DNA of 19,910 bases from the NCBI GenBank assembly GCA_020027365.1, contig JAHRAJ010000073.1:1-19910 (forward strand), written 5' to 3'. Under the pieces are notes generated by a model, which saw nothing but the letters and a program-made list of their open reading frames with translations, ran no database searches and was not told where the DNA came from. Both the position numbers and the translations under genes were made by a program. Source of the stretch: Cenarchaeum sp. (GTDB lineage Archaea > Thermoproteota > Nitrososphaeria > Nitrososphaerales > Nitrosopumilaceae). Of this stretch, positions 13,429-19,905 are shown piece after piece (the first letter of the stretch is position 1; the number at the start of each line of letters is the position of its first letter).

Positions 13429-13884
13429 TCACGATAGTTCCTTGTACTCGTCCCGGGTGACCCTCAGGATTACCTTTTCGCCGACCCCCCGAATCTCCGT
13501 CCGGGACACGATCTTGGTGTGCACAAGCCCGTCCTTTACCTCTATGGACTCTAAATCCCCGGTATCGTGGTTTTTGTGGAGCTTTTTGACCGTGCCGATC
13601 TTGTGGCCGTCGATGTCAACCACCGCCACGTTGGTCCTGACCGGCGCGGTGCGCAGCAGGAGGGTCTCCTCCGTAAACATGTCGATATACTCGTCCCCGA
13701 GAAAATAGTCCCTGCGGAAGCCCTGGCGTATGGTCACGCCCGACACCTTTAGCGTCTTTTGGTCAATGTGGATGTGCCTTACCTTGCCATAGCCAATCCC
13801 CTCGCGGTCCACCACGCGCTTGCCGGTGAACGTGTCGGCCGCGGTCATCTTGGAGGGCCGAACCCCCGCCAGCTTGGTGGACAT
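13429..13884 (-). CDS. PRC-barrel domain protein
   Basis: This 151-aa protein carries two PRC-barrel-like halves. One lies around residues 15-75 (GKRVVDREGIGYGKVRHIHI followed by strands). The other lies around residues 85-145 and begins NVAVVDIDGHKIGTVKK. PRC barrels are small beta-barrel adaptor domains; they occur in the ribosome maturation factor RimM, in photosynthetic reaction-centre subunit H and in many archaeal proteins of unknown role, some linked to RNA metabolism or cell division. The frame begins upstream at a TTG (13938), but the ATG at 13884 gives a more typical N terminus. A shared TATA-like element (13943-13950) would leave a leader of about 30 nt for this gene. Start uncertain by 18 codons. 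Its stop abuts that of the convergent zinc-ribbon gene. Confidence 0.85.
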   Translation of the reverse strand: MSTKLAGVRPSKMTAADTFTGKRVVDREGIGYGKVRHIHIDQKTLKVSGVTIRQGFRRDYFLGDEYIDMFTEETLLLRTAPVRTNVAVVDIDGHKIGTVKKLHKNHDTGDLESIEVKDGLVHTKIVSRTEIRGVGEKVILRVTRDEYKELS

Positions 13885-13942
13885 GCCGTCAAATCCACGC
13901 GTGCGCTTATCTGCGGGAACATCATAAAATCCCACCAATGGG

Positions 13943-13950
13943 GTTAAATT
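13943..13950 (+). promoter_or_regulatory. TATA-like box shared by divergent genes
   Basis: GTTAAATT lies 22-29 nt before the plus-strand ATG at 13972. Its reverse, AATTTAAC, faces the divergent PRC-barrel gene. The plus-strand use is the better fit by distance. Confidence 0.5.
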
Positions 13951-13971
13951 ACTTGATCACGGCGCCGGACA

Positions 13972-14301
13972 ATGGAGTTTGCCGACGGCTCGGCGTTTAC
14001 GGCCGTGCTGACCACCAGGGGCAGGACGACGGGGAGGGACCACCCTGTGCGGCTCAGGGCGGTGGCATACTGCGGCAAAATCTACTTTTCAAGGCACAGG
14101 CCCGACAGCGACTGGTTTAAAAACGCCGTGGCCTGTCCCGGCGTCTCGGTCCGCACGGACGGTGCAGAGCACGCCGGCACCGCGGAGCAGGTCGTCGACG
14201 AGGACGTGATCAGGGCAGTATCACGGATAAAGTATCCCGGCCAGAACAGGGCCGGGGACAAACGGGTCGCGGTGGCGGTCACGTTATGTGAACGGCCGTA
14301 G
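13972..14301 (+). CDS. F420/flavin split-barrel protein, nitroreductase (DDN)-like
   Basis: This 109-aa protein belongs to the split beta-barrel flavin or deazaflavin (F420) binding group related to the Ddn nitroreductases and pyridoxamine-phosphate oxidases. Diagnostic features are LTTRGRTTGRDH near residues 13-24 (cofactor phosphate-binding loop), followed by strands ending in KIYFSRHRPDSDWFKN (about 36-51), where Asp-Trp-hydrophobic-Lys-Asn is characteristic. The P-G-V-S-V strand with the typical charged tail comes after that. The protein is shorter than Ddn but complete for the domain. F420 is made by these archaea, so a reductase using it is plausible; the substrate is unknown. The ATG has a TATA-like box 22-29 nt upstream. 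The last 23 nt overlap the 3' end of the convergent gene at 14279-14935. Confidence 0.8.
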   Translation: MEFADGSAFTAVLTTRGRTTGRDHPVRLRAVAYCGKIYFSRHRPDSDWFKNAVACPGVSVRTDGAEHAGTAEQVVDEDVIRAVSRIKYPGQNRAGDKRVAVAVTLCERP

Positions 14302-14935
14302 TAACACCCCGCTTGTCGCACTCGACCCCGTCCTGCAGCTCCACGACCGTGACCGTAAACGAGATTACGTCCCTCTGCACGGCGTTCTCCGCGTGCAGCA
14401 AGAGGCGTACGTCCAGCGCGTCAGACCCGCCGCCATGGGTGGCAACATCAGCCCCGTCAATGTACGCCCCGCAGGTGGACTCTATGCGGAACCTGTCGTC
14501 CTGAAAGTGGAATCCCAGCGCGGTCTTCCTGCCATCCCTGCCAAACGCCTTTACGCCCACATCAACCACCCCGGGCCCGGCGCGCGTATATCCGGACATG
14601 CCGTTTACAAACACCCCGATCTGAAATGGCCTGCCCGCCGTCGACTCTGCCATCTTTTGTATTCCGTCGTTCATCACGACGTCTATCGACCTTATCGACG
14701 TGGCTATGTGGGCTATCCACTCGCGGGTCCGTGCAACCGCCGCGTCAATCCCGGCCCGGCGCCGCGCATCCTCCTCGGCGGGCAGCTTGTAATAATCCAC
14801 CCACTCCTTGTAGTCGCCGGATATATCCTCGATAAAGTCGATGCACGTGCGCTTGTAATCATCCGGAGTGGCGGCCTGTTCGCCCTCCTCGTCTATGCGC
14901 CTTGCGCCGTCCACATAATCCGCCGGCATCGCCAT
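14279..14935 (-). CDS. Hypothetical two-domain protein (218 aa)
   Basis: I do not recognise this family. The first half (to about residue 105) is charged and helical, with conserved-looking aromatic stretches such as YKEWVDYYKLP. The second half is beta-rich, with many short strands and two Cys. It has no signal peptide and no membrane segment. The frame continues upstream to 15112 with Arg/Pro/Cys-rich residues. I start at the ATG at 14935 because the TATA-like TTTTTATTT (minus strand, 14957-14965) lies 22 nt before it. Its stop lies 23 nt inside the end of the convergent F420-type protein gene. Confidence 0.7.
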   Translation of the reverse strand: MAMPADYVDGARRIDEEGEQAATPDDYKRTCIDFIEDISGDYKEWVDYYKLPAEEDARRRAGIDAAVARTREWIAHIATSIRSIDVVMNDGIQKMAESTAGRPFQIGVFVNGMSGYTRAGPGVVDVGVKAFGRDGRKTALGFHFQDDRFRIESTCGAYIDGADVATHGGGSDALDVRLLLHAENAVQRDVISFTVTVVELQDGVECDKRGVTTAVHIT

Positions 14936-15364
14936 GCAGGCATGCCGCAGACGCCAAATAAAAAGATCGTCGGCCTCGCCCACCGATCCGGCAATGCAGG
15001 GTTGCGGCCGCCATCCATGTGATCGGCCATGCGCGCCGCCAGGCCGGCGTGCGGCGGGGGGCGCGCGGCAGGCCGCGACTCGCCCCCCAATGCGGCAGCA
15101 TCGGATCAACACCGGTGATCAGCGGCGGGCGGCGGCCATGCAAAATCGATCAGCGTTTGTGCGGCAAGACGCCGGCGGCCAGACGGCCGTGGCAGAGGTG
15201 GCGGATGGCACGGCGTGCGGCAAGACGTCAAACGACCGATCAGATCCAGTGACGCCAACCCAAGGGGGGGCGGGCACCGCAGGCCAGGATTTGCAGGTGA
15301 TCGCATGCACGCGGCCCGCCACGCCACGCAACAGGATTAAATTGCAAGACGCAGGGTCACCAGT
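14936..15364. other. 429-nt divergent intergenic region
   Basis: The region holds the promoter of the gene at 14935 (14957-14965) and a TATA-like ATTAAAT at 15336-15342 for the gene at 15365. Between them it is very GC-rich. A 13-bp direct repeat (GTGCGGCAAGACG) occurs at 15159-15171 and 15215-15227. Long frames crossing it have no promoters and low-quality products. No RNA gene recognised. Confidence 0.45.
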
Positions 15365-15886
15365 GTGAGCTTCGCCGCCATGACGCAGGATTTGCAAGAC
15401 GGCCTCAGGCGGGACATGGCACAAATCCGGTTTTTGCTCGGAAAAAACCCCGCCGCCGGGTATACCAGAATCACGGAGATTGGCCACGAGACGGGCCGCA
15501 GGTACGGCATCAGGCTGATCGTCAACTTTCCCCACGAGGGCAAGATTAACGAGTATGAGATGTACGGCAAGAGGGATTTGAGCCTGATCATAGACCAGAA
15601 AAAAACAAGGTTTCCGGTTGGACGCGACACGATCAAGCAAAGGGCGGCAGACATCATCGGTGGGGGAGACGTCGTCAAGGCCGAGGATGCGTACATGTAC
15701 GAGGACAAGGAGGGCGTCAGGCTGCGGTTTGCCGGCGGGGGCAGGATTGACATACTGCCCCACTCGGTACACATCTGGTGCGAGTTTACCGACGAGGTGA
15801 CGCGGTTTTGTGACTGGCTGCTTGACGAGGTCTACGCGGTGGGCAGGCACGGCGGCAACAACAACGACGACGGCGGCGGCGGCTAG
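15365..15886 (+). CDS. Hypothetical protein (173 aa)
   Basis: This is a soluble alpha/beta protein of unknown family. The start is either GTG at 15365, which sits 23-29 nt behind a TATA-like ATTAAAT, or the ATG five codons later at 15380. The middle contains well-formed alternating strands and helices (for example IRLIVNFPHEGKINEYEMYG) and a Trp/Cys-rich C-terminal helix (WCEF ... FCDWLLDEV). The protein ends in a low-complexity tail of Gly, Asn and Asp encoded by GGC repeats. Its TAG stop shares the palindrome CTAG (15883-15886) with the TAG stop of the convergent TPR gene, so the two genes overlap by exactly four bases. Function not assigned. Confidence 0.75.
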   Translation: MSFAAMTQDLQDGLRRDMAQIRFLLGKNPAAGYTRITEIGHETGRRYGIRLIVNFPHEGKINEYEMYGKRDLSLIIDQKKTRFPVGRDTIKQRAADIIGGGDVVKAEDAYMYEDKEGVRLRFAGGGRIDILPHSVHIWCEFTDEVTRFCDWLLDEVYAVGRHGGNNNDDGGGG

Positions 15887-16320
15887 GCACCACCACCGCC
15901 ACCACCACCACCACCACCCTCGAGCGTCTCGATCATCTGCTGTGCCGCCCGGTGATCCGGATCCACCGCAATAATCCTGCGGCAGCAATCATACGCCTTG
16001 TCGCCATCCCCAAGGTGCGCATAGATGTTTGCCTCCAGATGCAGCGTCTCCGGATCATCGGCGCCCCCGGCCCTCAGCGACCGGTCAAAATAGTGCAGTG
16101 CCTTTGGCGCATCCTCCACCACGTAGTAAATACTCCCCATTATGAACAAAAAGTCTGCATCGTCCCCAAACCTGGGCTCTAGTTCTGCACCCAGCCGTAT
16201 GGCCTCGGCATACTCGCCCTCGTGGATCAGCTTGCGCAGCCTTCTCTTTGGAAACCGAAACAGGGCCACGTCAGGCACCCGCCATGCGGCCGGATCCACG
16301 GCCGCCCCCGGCGCAAACAC
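15883..16320 (-). CDS. TPR-like protein with poly-Gly tail
   Basis: This 145-aa protein has three tetratricopeptide-type helix pairs. The first is near residues 30-48 (GEYAEAIRLGAELEP), the second near 65-82 (DAPKALHYFDRSLRAG) and the third near 95-125 (YAHLGDGDKAYDCCRRIIAVDP). The C terminus is a run of about ten glycines encoded by GGT/GGC repeats. An in-frame TGA at 16326-16328 excludes longer versions, so the GTG at 16320 is the probable start, 18 nt after the stop of the secreted protein gene upstream. The two are likely one transcription unit. TPRs mediate protein contacts; the partner is unknown. The CTAG overlap with the convergent gene is described there. Confidence 0.8.
   Translation of the reverse strand: MFAPGAAVDPAAWRVPDVALFRFPKRRLRKLIHEGEYAEAIRLGAELEPRFGDDADFLFIMGSIYYVVEDAPKALHYFDRSLRAGGADDPETLHLEANIYAHLGDGDKAYDCCRRIIAVDPDHRAAQQMIETLEGGGGGGGGGGA
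15888..15919. repeat. CAC/CGC trinucleotide repeat encoding the poly-Gly tail
   Basis: Ten CAC-type triplets with one CGC interruption run from just after the shared stop codons into the TPR gene. They are read on the minus strand as consecutive Gly codons. Confidence 0.85.
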
Positions 16321-16338
16321 AGATCTTCACGCCACAGG

Positions 16339-17847
16339 TCATGGCGAGATCCGGATCATGCCGTGTTGAACAAGATACTTGATTCCGGTCAAAAATGTGC
16401 CGTCGTCTATCAACCCGTCAGACCACAGGCCCGCATTGCTGCGCACCCAGCCGGGCACGCTGGCATCACCAGAGCCTGCACCCCCCGGCCGGGCGTCCGG
16501 AATCACGATAAATCCCTCCTGGATCAGGTATTGCAGTCCGACCAAAAAGGTGTTGTCGTCTATCATCCCGTCAGACCACAGGCCCGCGTTGCTGCGCACC
16601 CAGCTTGGAATCTTGGCATCACGTGCCGGGGAGTCCGGAGTCTGCGACGGGGGTGCCGAATCCCCTGCGGCTTCGTTTCGCAGGACGGTTATCGGCACAA
16701 GCAACGTGTCCGTCGGGGTCTTTGTAAAGTCGGGAACTACAAAGTCGGGCGCCAGCCCGTACACGATAATCATATAGTTTACCAATCCAGGATCCTCCCT
16801 TACCGTCATCGTGCGCTCGGCCAGCCCCGACGGTGAATACAAAAAGTCTACGTTTTCGTCTCCCCCCAGACTGCGCAACGGCGGAAAACTCTGCCTTTCA
16901 TCGACCACCAGTATGTCATACTGCACCTGGTTGAGAAACTCGGACTCTTGGTACTTGCTCTTGAACTTTATCAGCCACTCGATGTCGCACCCGTGCTTTG
17001 GCATCTCGGGCTTGTATCCCACCTCCAGCCCATACGCAAAGCTTACCGTTGATTTTTTGAGAAACGTAAACTGCAGGTTGTCGTTGTCCGGGCAGCCAAG
17101 CGCCACCTGGTGTTCGCCGGCATCCTTGACGTTGGCAAACGGATCATCCACGACGTTTTGCCTGTATTCAAGAAGCGAAAACTTGTACTCTTGCGGGGGC
17201 TTGCCGCTGCTGACGTGCGTCCACGTGCTTGCCTTTATCGGAAACGGAAACTCGTCTACAATCCAGATGTTGCTGTGTACGCCGCCGGTCTTCCAGCTGA
17301 CGCGGACGGTCTCAAACTTTCCGGCAGGAACCGTTACAGGCTCGATTGCCAGCGGCCTGACCTGTTCGCCCCCGATGTTTCCAATCTTCCCCCACGACGG
17401 CATCCTAAACTCCTTGGGTCCCTCGCCGCCCTGGCCCCCATACGATGTGGCAAACGAGGACAGCCACGAGACCGAGGACTTTAGCGCGGTGCGGTACGTT
17501 ATCAGGTTGTCCGATCCGCCAGTGGGCTCGGCGGTTATCTTGCCAAACTCGATCTCGCCCTTGTACGCCTTGCCGCCGTCGTACACGACCGTCTTTGCAA
17601 GCCACTTTTCCTCCGAGCCGACCTGCTTGTTCCCCACTATCCAGAAATCGACCTCAAACGACGTGCACTCTTTATAGTTCACATGGCATGTCTCGTATGA
17701 GAAAAAGTCGCCCTTTTTGAGCCCCTCGCCGAGCCACCACTCGCCGGGCATGTCCACCCCGCCGCCCACCTGCTGGGCCTGCACGGCCGGCAGCACGGCG
17801 GTCGCGGCCGCTGCCAATACCAGCACGCTGACGGCGATCTTCAACAT
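16339..17847 (-). CDS. Secreted protein with duplicated C-terminal module
   Basis: This 502-aa exported protein begins with a clear signal peptide (hydrophobic stretch to about residue 21, cleavage likely after AVQA at 25). A long beta-rich ectodomain follows, with Trp-rich strands and scattered Cys. The C terminus has two copies of a 38-residue module at 413-450 and 464-501. Each carries WVRSNAGLWSDG, then IDD-x-TFL-x-G and YL-hydrophobic-x2-G-hydrophobic-I. Related modules recur in thaumarchaeal secreted proteins and are thought to be surface attachment or assembly units. I do not recognise the ectodomain. GTG at 17850 is an alternative start, but ATG 17847 suits the TATA-like AAATTTAAC (minus strand, 17872-17880) better. 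The TPR gene follows within 18 nt. Confidence 0.85.
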   Translation of the reverse strand: MLKIAVSVLVLAAAATAVLPAVQAQQVGGGVDMPGEWWLGEGLKKGDFFSYETCHVNYKECTSFEVDFWIVGNKQVGSEEKWLAKTVVYDGGKAYKGEIEFGKITAEPTGGSDNLITYRTALKSSVSWLSSFATSYGGQGGEGPKEFRMPSWGKIGNIGGEQVRPLAIEPVTVPAGKFETVRVSWKTGGVHSNIWIVDEFPFPIKASTWTHVSSGKPPQEYKFSLLEYRQNVVDDPFANVKDAGEHQVALGCPDNDNLQFTFLKKSTVSFAYGLEVGYKPEMPKHGCDIEWLIKFKSKYQESEFLNQVQYDILVVDERQSFPPLRSLGGDENVDFLYSPSGLAERTMTVREDPGLVNYMIIVYGLAPDFVVPDFTKTPTDTLLVPITVLRNEAAGDSAPPSQTPDSPARDAKIPSWVRSNAGLWSDGMIDDNTFLVGLQYLIQEGFIVIPDARPGGAGSGDASVPGWVRSNAGLWSDGLIDDGTFLTGIKYLVQHGMIRISP

Positions 17848-17871
17848 CACAACAGCGTGGAAAGATCCCTA

Positions 17872-17880
17872 GTTAAATTT
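17872..17880 (-). promoter_or_regulatory. TATA-like box of the secreted protein gene
   Basis: AAATTTAAC on the minus strand lies 25-33 nt before the ATG at 17847. Confidence 0.55.
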
Positions 17881-17977
17881 ATTCATTCGTCCATTTGCCA
17901 ACCGTCAGCAAACGCAGATCCACGCCTAGTCAACTGCTCCATATAGGCAAATATAGGGCGCACATGGCCGAAAAAAC

Positions 17978-18145
17978 ATGTGCGAGTGTGCCAAGGTTCA
18001 CCTGTACGAGGTAGAATACAAGCTGGAAGGCATGATCGTGGTGCCCACGCACAAAAACTGTGGAAACGGGCTCAACGAGTCCCAGGCCGAAAAGCTTCAA
18101 AAGGACTTGATAAAGTTGTGGGGCTTTGAGGAAGACGACGAATGA
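17978..18145 (+). CDS. Cys/His microprotein (55 aa)
   Basis: This short ORF begins at ATG 17978, 20-26 nt after the TATA-like ATATAGG at 17952-17958, and ends at TGA 18143-18145. The product starts with C2-E-C4 and has H8, H25 and C28, so three Cys and two His are close enough to bind one metal ion. The rest is amphipathic: a strand-like YEVEYKLEGMIVVPTHK segment and then a helix with acidic C terminus. Codon bias matches the neighbours. I do not recognise a family. It is flanked by a divergent secreted-protein gene and a convergent metallothionein-like gene. Confidence 0.6.
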   Translation: MCECAKVHLYEVEYKLEGMIVVPTHKNCGNGLNESQAEKLQKDLIKLWGFEEDDE

Positions 18146-18162
18146 TGACGACTATGTATAAC

Positions 18163-18168
18163 AAAAAA
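18163..18168 (-). terminator. T6 run downstream of the metallothionein-like gene
   Basis: Six T residues on the minus strand, 20 nt after the stop codon at 18189. This is a short but typical archaeal terminator. Confidence 0.45.
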
Positions 18169-18188
18169 TAGGTTGGTGGGATGGGTGC

Positions 18189-18323
18189 CTAGTGCTCTGC
18201 GTTTTTGCAAACATCCTGTTTACAATCACAAGTGGCATCGCAATAGCACTCTCCTTGCATTGCACAATCGCACTCGGTTCCGTTTTCGGCCTGTGCCGCA
18301 CATCCGCATGCTGCGTCTGACAT
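18189..18323 (-). CDS. Metallothionein-like Cys-rich protein (44 aa)
   Basis: This tiny protein has nine cysteines in 44 residues, at positions 6, 8, 18, 20, 26, 28, 32, 34 and 39. Eight of them form four C-x-C pairs (CGC, CDC, CYC, CDC). C-x-C repetition at this density is the hallmark of metallothioneins, which wrap several Zn, Cu(I) or Cd ions in thiolate clusters. I could not match it to a named metallothionein family. The frame extends upstream, but the ATG at 18323 is set by the strong TATA-like CTTTTAAAAC on the minus strand (18346-18355), which centres 26 nt before it. An oligo-T run follows the stop. It is separate from its neighbours and probably has its own transcript. In an organism with a large copper-enzyme complement, copper buffering is a reasonable but unproven role. 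Confidence 0.75.
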   Translation of the reverse strand: MSDAACGCAAQAENGTECDCAMQGECYCDATCDCKQDVCKNAEH

Positions 18324-18345
18324 GACCAACGTCGGGGGGCGGCTT

Positions 18346-18355
18346 GTTTTAAAAG
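18346..18355 (-). promoter_or_regulatory. TATA-like box of the metallothionein-like gene
   Basis: CTTTTAAAAC on the minus strand is centred about 27 nt before the ATG at 18323. It is near-palindromic and one of the best TATA matches in the window. Confidence 0.65.
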
Positions 18356-18523
18356 TTTGGCCCGGCGGCTGCGGCGGGGGAGGCCGCAAGCAGGCAGGCA
18401 ACCGCATTCAAGCACGATTTCATCACCAAGGGGGAAAGGGGGGGCAGGTGAGAAGATGGCGGTGTACCGTACAGACGGCCCGCCCCTGCCGCGGGTGCGG
18501 GCCAGACCCCCTCTCCCCTCCCC

Positions 18524-18567
<44 letters not shown>

Positions 18568-18687
18568 CCTCAGCAGCCCCGTCGCCCCCCCCCCCACACC
18601 TCCCTCTGGCACGCCAAGGGCCAAAAACAGACAAGAATCACGGCCAAGCACCGATCTGCCACACGCCACTGGCGCGGCGCATTATGG

Positions 18688-18694
18688 TTTATAA
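18688..18694 (+). promoter_or_regulatory. TATA-like box of the S25e gene
   Basis: TTTATAA lies 23-29 nt before the ATG at 18717 and decides the start against the longer upstream frame. Confidence 0.65.
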
Positions 18695-18716
18695 CCAGAC
18701 CAGTGTGGCGCAAATC

Positions 18717-19127
18717 ATGGGAAATAAAAACAAGCCGCTGTCGTCACGCGACAAGTCGTCAAAGGACTCCAAGTCAAAAAAGGACAAGGGCGACGGAGGA
18801 TCCCCCAAGGCGGAGATTGTCGTCAGGCTGGATGACAAACAGGCCGCCAAGTCCCTAAAGAGCGCCAAGGTAATCACCGTTCAGGATTTGGCGAGGCAGA
18901 CCGGGGTTAAAATCTCGGCCGCAAATGCATACCTAAGACAGGCCGCCAAAAACGGCACCGTCAAGAGGGTGGGCGGGTACAGCGGGCACCGCATATACCA
19001 GCAGGTTCAGTCAGACTCTGCGCAATCCAAACCCACGTCGGCACCGCCGCCCAAATCGTCGGCACCGTCCACTGCAGCGCCGCCGCCGCCGCCGCCGCCG
19101 CCATCGTCTGATGTCCCGCCATCCTGA
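18717..19127 (+). CDS. rps25e: 30S ribosomal protein S25e with extended Pro-rich tail
   Basis: This small-subunit ribosomal protein, found in archaea and eukaryotes but not in bacteria, folds as a winged helix that binds rRNA. After a Lys/Ser/Asp-rich N-terminal tail (residues 1-30), the conserved part runs from about 31 to 96. It includes VITVQDLARQTGVKISAANA (recognition helix region), then a basic wing ending VGGYSGHRIYQQV. The last 40 residues are low-complexity Ser/Ala/Pro with eight consecutive prolines, unusual for the family, which normally stops near here. These tail codons overlap the 3' end of the convergent cyclophilin-like gene by 121 nt. The ATG has a TATA-like box at the usual distance. 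It is diagnostic of an archaeal genome. Confidence 0.9.
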   Translation: MGNKNKPLSSRDKSSKDSKSKKDKGDGGSPKAEIVVRLDDKQAAKSLKSAKVITVQDLARQTGVKISAANAYLRQAAKNGTVKRVGGYSGHRIYQQVQSDSAQSKPTSAPPPKSSAPSTAAPPPPPPPPSSDVPPS

Positions 19128-19492
19128 TACAGCACGAGCACGTCGCCAGACTTTGCAATCATCAGTCCGTCTATGCCATCGACCATCCTGCCGATGACAG
19201 ACATCTGCCGTTTTGTACGTGCATCACCCACAAAAAAACAGATGCTGCCATCTGCCGGATAAAATGCAACGTCGCCCCGCTTAAACTCGGCCCTGGCCCG
19301 CTCGACCCCCGAACTGGCGCGTGTCTTTACATACACCATGCTCTTTCCCATAAAGTGCGCATTGCCTGTAATCGGAAGGGAGCGCACAATCGCCTCTACG
19401 GTGCGCGGCGAGAGGTGCCGCTTTAGATCGACGCGCATCCTAGGACCTCCACGGATCTCCAGCACGAGTGTGTGCAACGAGACAGAGTTCAT
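19007..19492 (-). CDS. Cyclophilin-like fold protein (TM1367/Cyclophil_like family) with Gly-rich tail
   Basis: This 161-aa protein resembles the small archaeal and bacterial cyclophilin-fold family (Pfam Cyclophil_like, typified by TM1367). Family-like points are an early VEAIVRSLPITG helix-turn, a strand with Val-Tyr-Val, the ARAEFKRGDVAFYPADG segment (about 66-82), and then CFFVGDARTKRQ and GRMVDGIDGL (101-110). The family's function is not settled; it is not an established peptidyl-prolyl isomerase. The fold ends at about residue 123. Residues 124-161 are a Gly/Asp tail encoded by the same repeat DNA that makes the Pro tail of S25e on the other strand. The ATG at 19492 lies 21-29 nt from TATATAATC (minus strand, 19513-19521). 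Confidence 0.72.
   Translation of the reverse strand: MNSVSLHTLVLEIRGGPRMRVDLKRHLSPRTVEAIVRSLPITGNAHFMGKSMVYVKTRASSGVERARAEFKRGDVAFYPADGSICFFVGDARTKRQMSVIGRMVDGIDGLMIAKSGDVLVLYQDGGTSDDGGGGGGGGAAVDGADDLGGGADVGLDCAESD
19080..19103. repeat. (CCG)7-CCA repeat read on both strands
   Basis: Seven perfect CCG units followed by CCA. They code for eight prolines in S25e on the plus strand and for glycines in the cyclophilin-like protein on the minus strand. Confidence 0.95.
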
Positions 19493-19709
19493 GCATGGGC
19501 ACGCACTAGCCTGATTATATACCGTCTGCCACGTTGCCGTTCCACCGACGGCGGACGGGCAACGACCGCAAAATCAAGGCCGCGCCAGATTAGATTTCCC
19601 GGCAGGCGGGCCGGTGTTGCGGTGACCGGCGGCCACCGCCACCGCCACCGCAAGAGTACCCGCCAAAACCTGTCTCGGCTGGCAGTAAATCGCATCCAGC
19701 CAGATCAGA
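19493..19709. other. Intergenic region with CCACCG repeat
   Basis: Contains the promoter of the cyclophilin-like gene and three perfect CCACCG units at 19633-19650. I see no gene in it. Confidence 0.45.
19513..19521 (-). promoter_or_regulatory. TATA-like box of the cyclophilin-like gene
   Basis: TATATAATC on the minus strand, 21-29 nt before the ATG at 19492. Confidence 0.65.
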
Positions 19710-19905
19710 TTAGTGGCCAGACATGCCCACCGACGGGGCGTGAATTCCCACCCGTTGACCGTCCCACGGTCGTTTCAGGGTCACCCGGACGTGCCCGGCG
19801 TTCTTGGCCAACCGTTGCAGGTGTTCGGCCAACCCCCCCCCCCTCCACCCACGCCCCGGAATCCTGGCACTTGCGCACAGCCGCGTCCACGTGCGCGTCC
19901 GTCAT
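19710..19905 (-). pseudogene. Small gene interrupted by a frameshift at a G11 homopolymer
   Basis: From ATG 19905 the frame gives a good N-terminal helix (VDAAVRKCQDSGAWVEGG) and then runs into 11 consecutive G residues (19833-19843 on the other strand as C). In the given frame what follows is Arg/Pro/Gly-rich and poor. With one G fewer, the frame continues as LAEHLQRLAKNAGHVRVTLK and on to a TAA at 19710-19712, giving a well-formed 64-aa protein. So the sequence is either a true frameshift, a slippage-controlled gene, or a homopolymer sequencing error. I do not recognise the family. Its promoter would lie outside the window. Confidence 0.45.
19833..19843. repeat. Homopolymer of 11 C (G on the coding strand)
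   Basis: Longest mononucleotide run in the window, located at the frameshift point of the small minus-strand gene. Confidence 0.95.

Noticed and set aside
15119..15988. 289-codon minus-strand frame
   Set aside because: It is antisense to the well-formed gene at 15365-15886 and includes translated repeats (poly-Trp and Val runs); no promoter.
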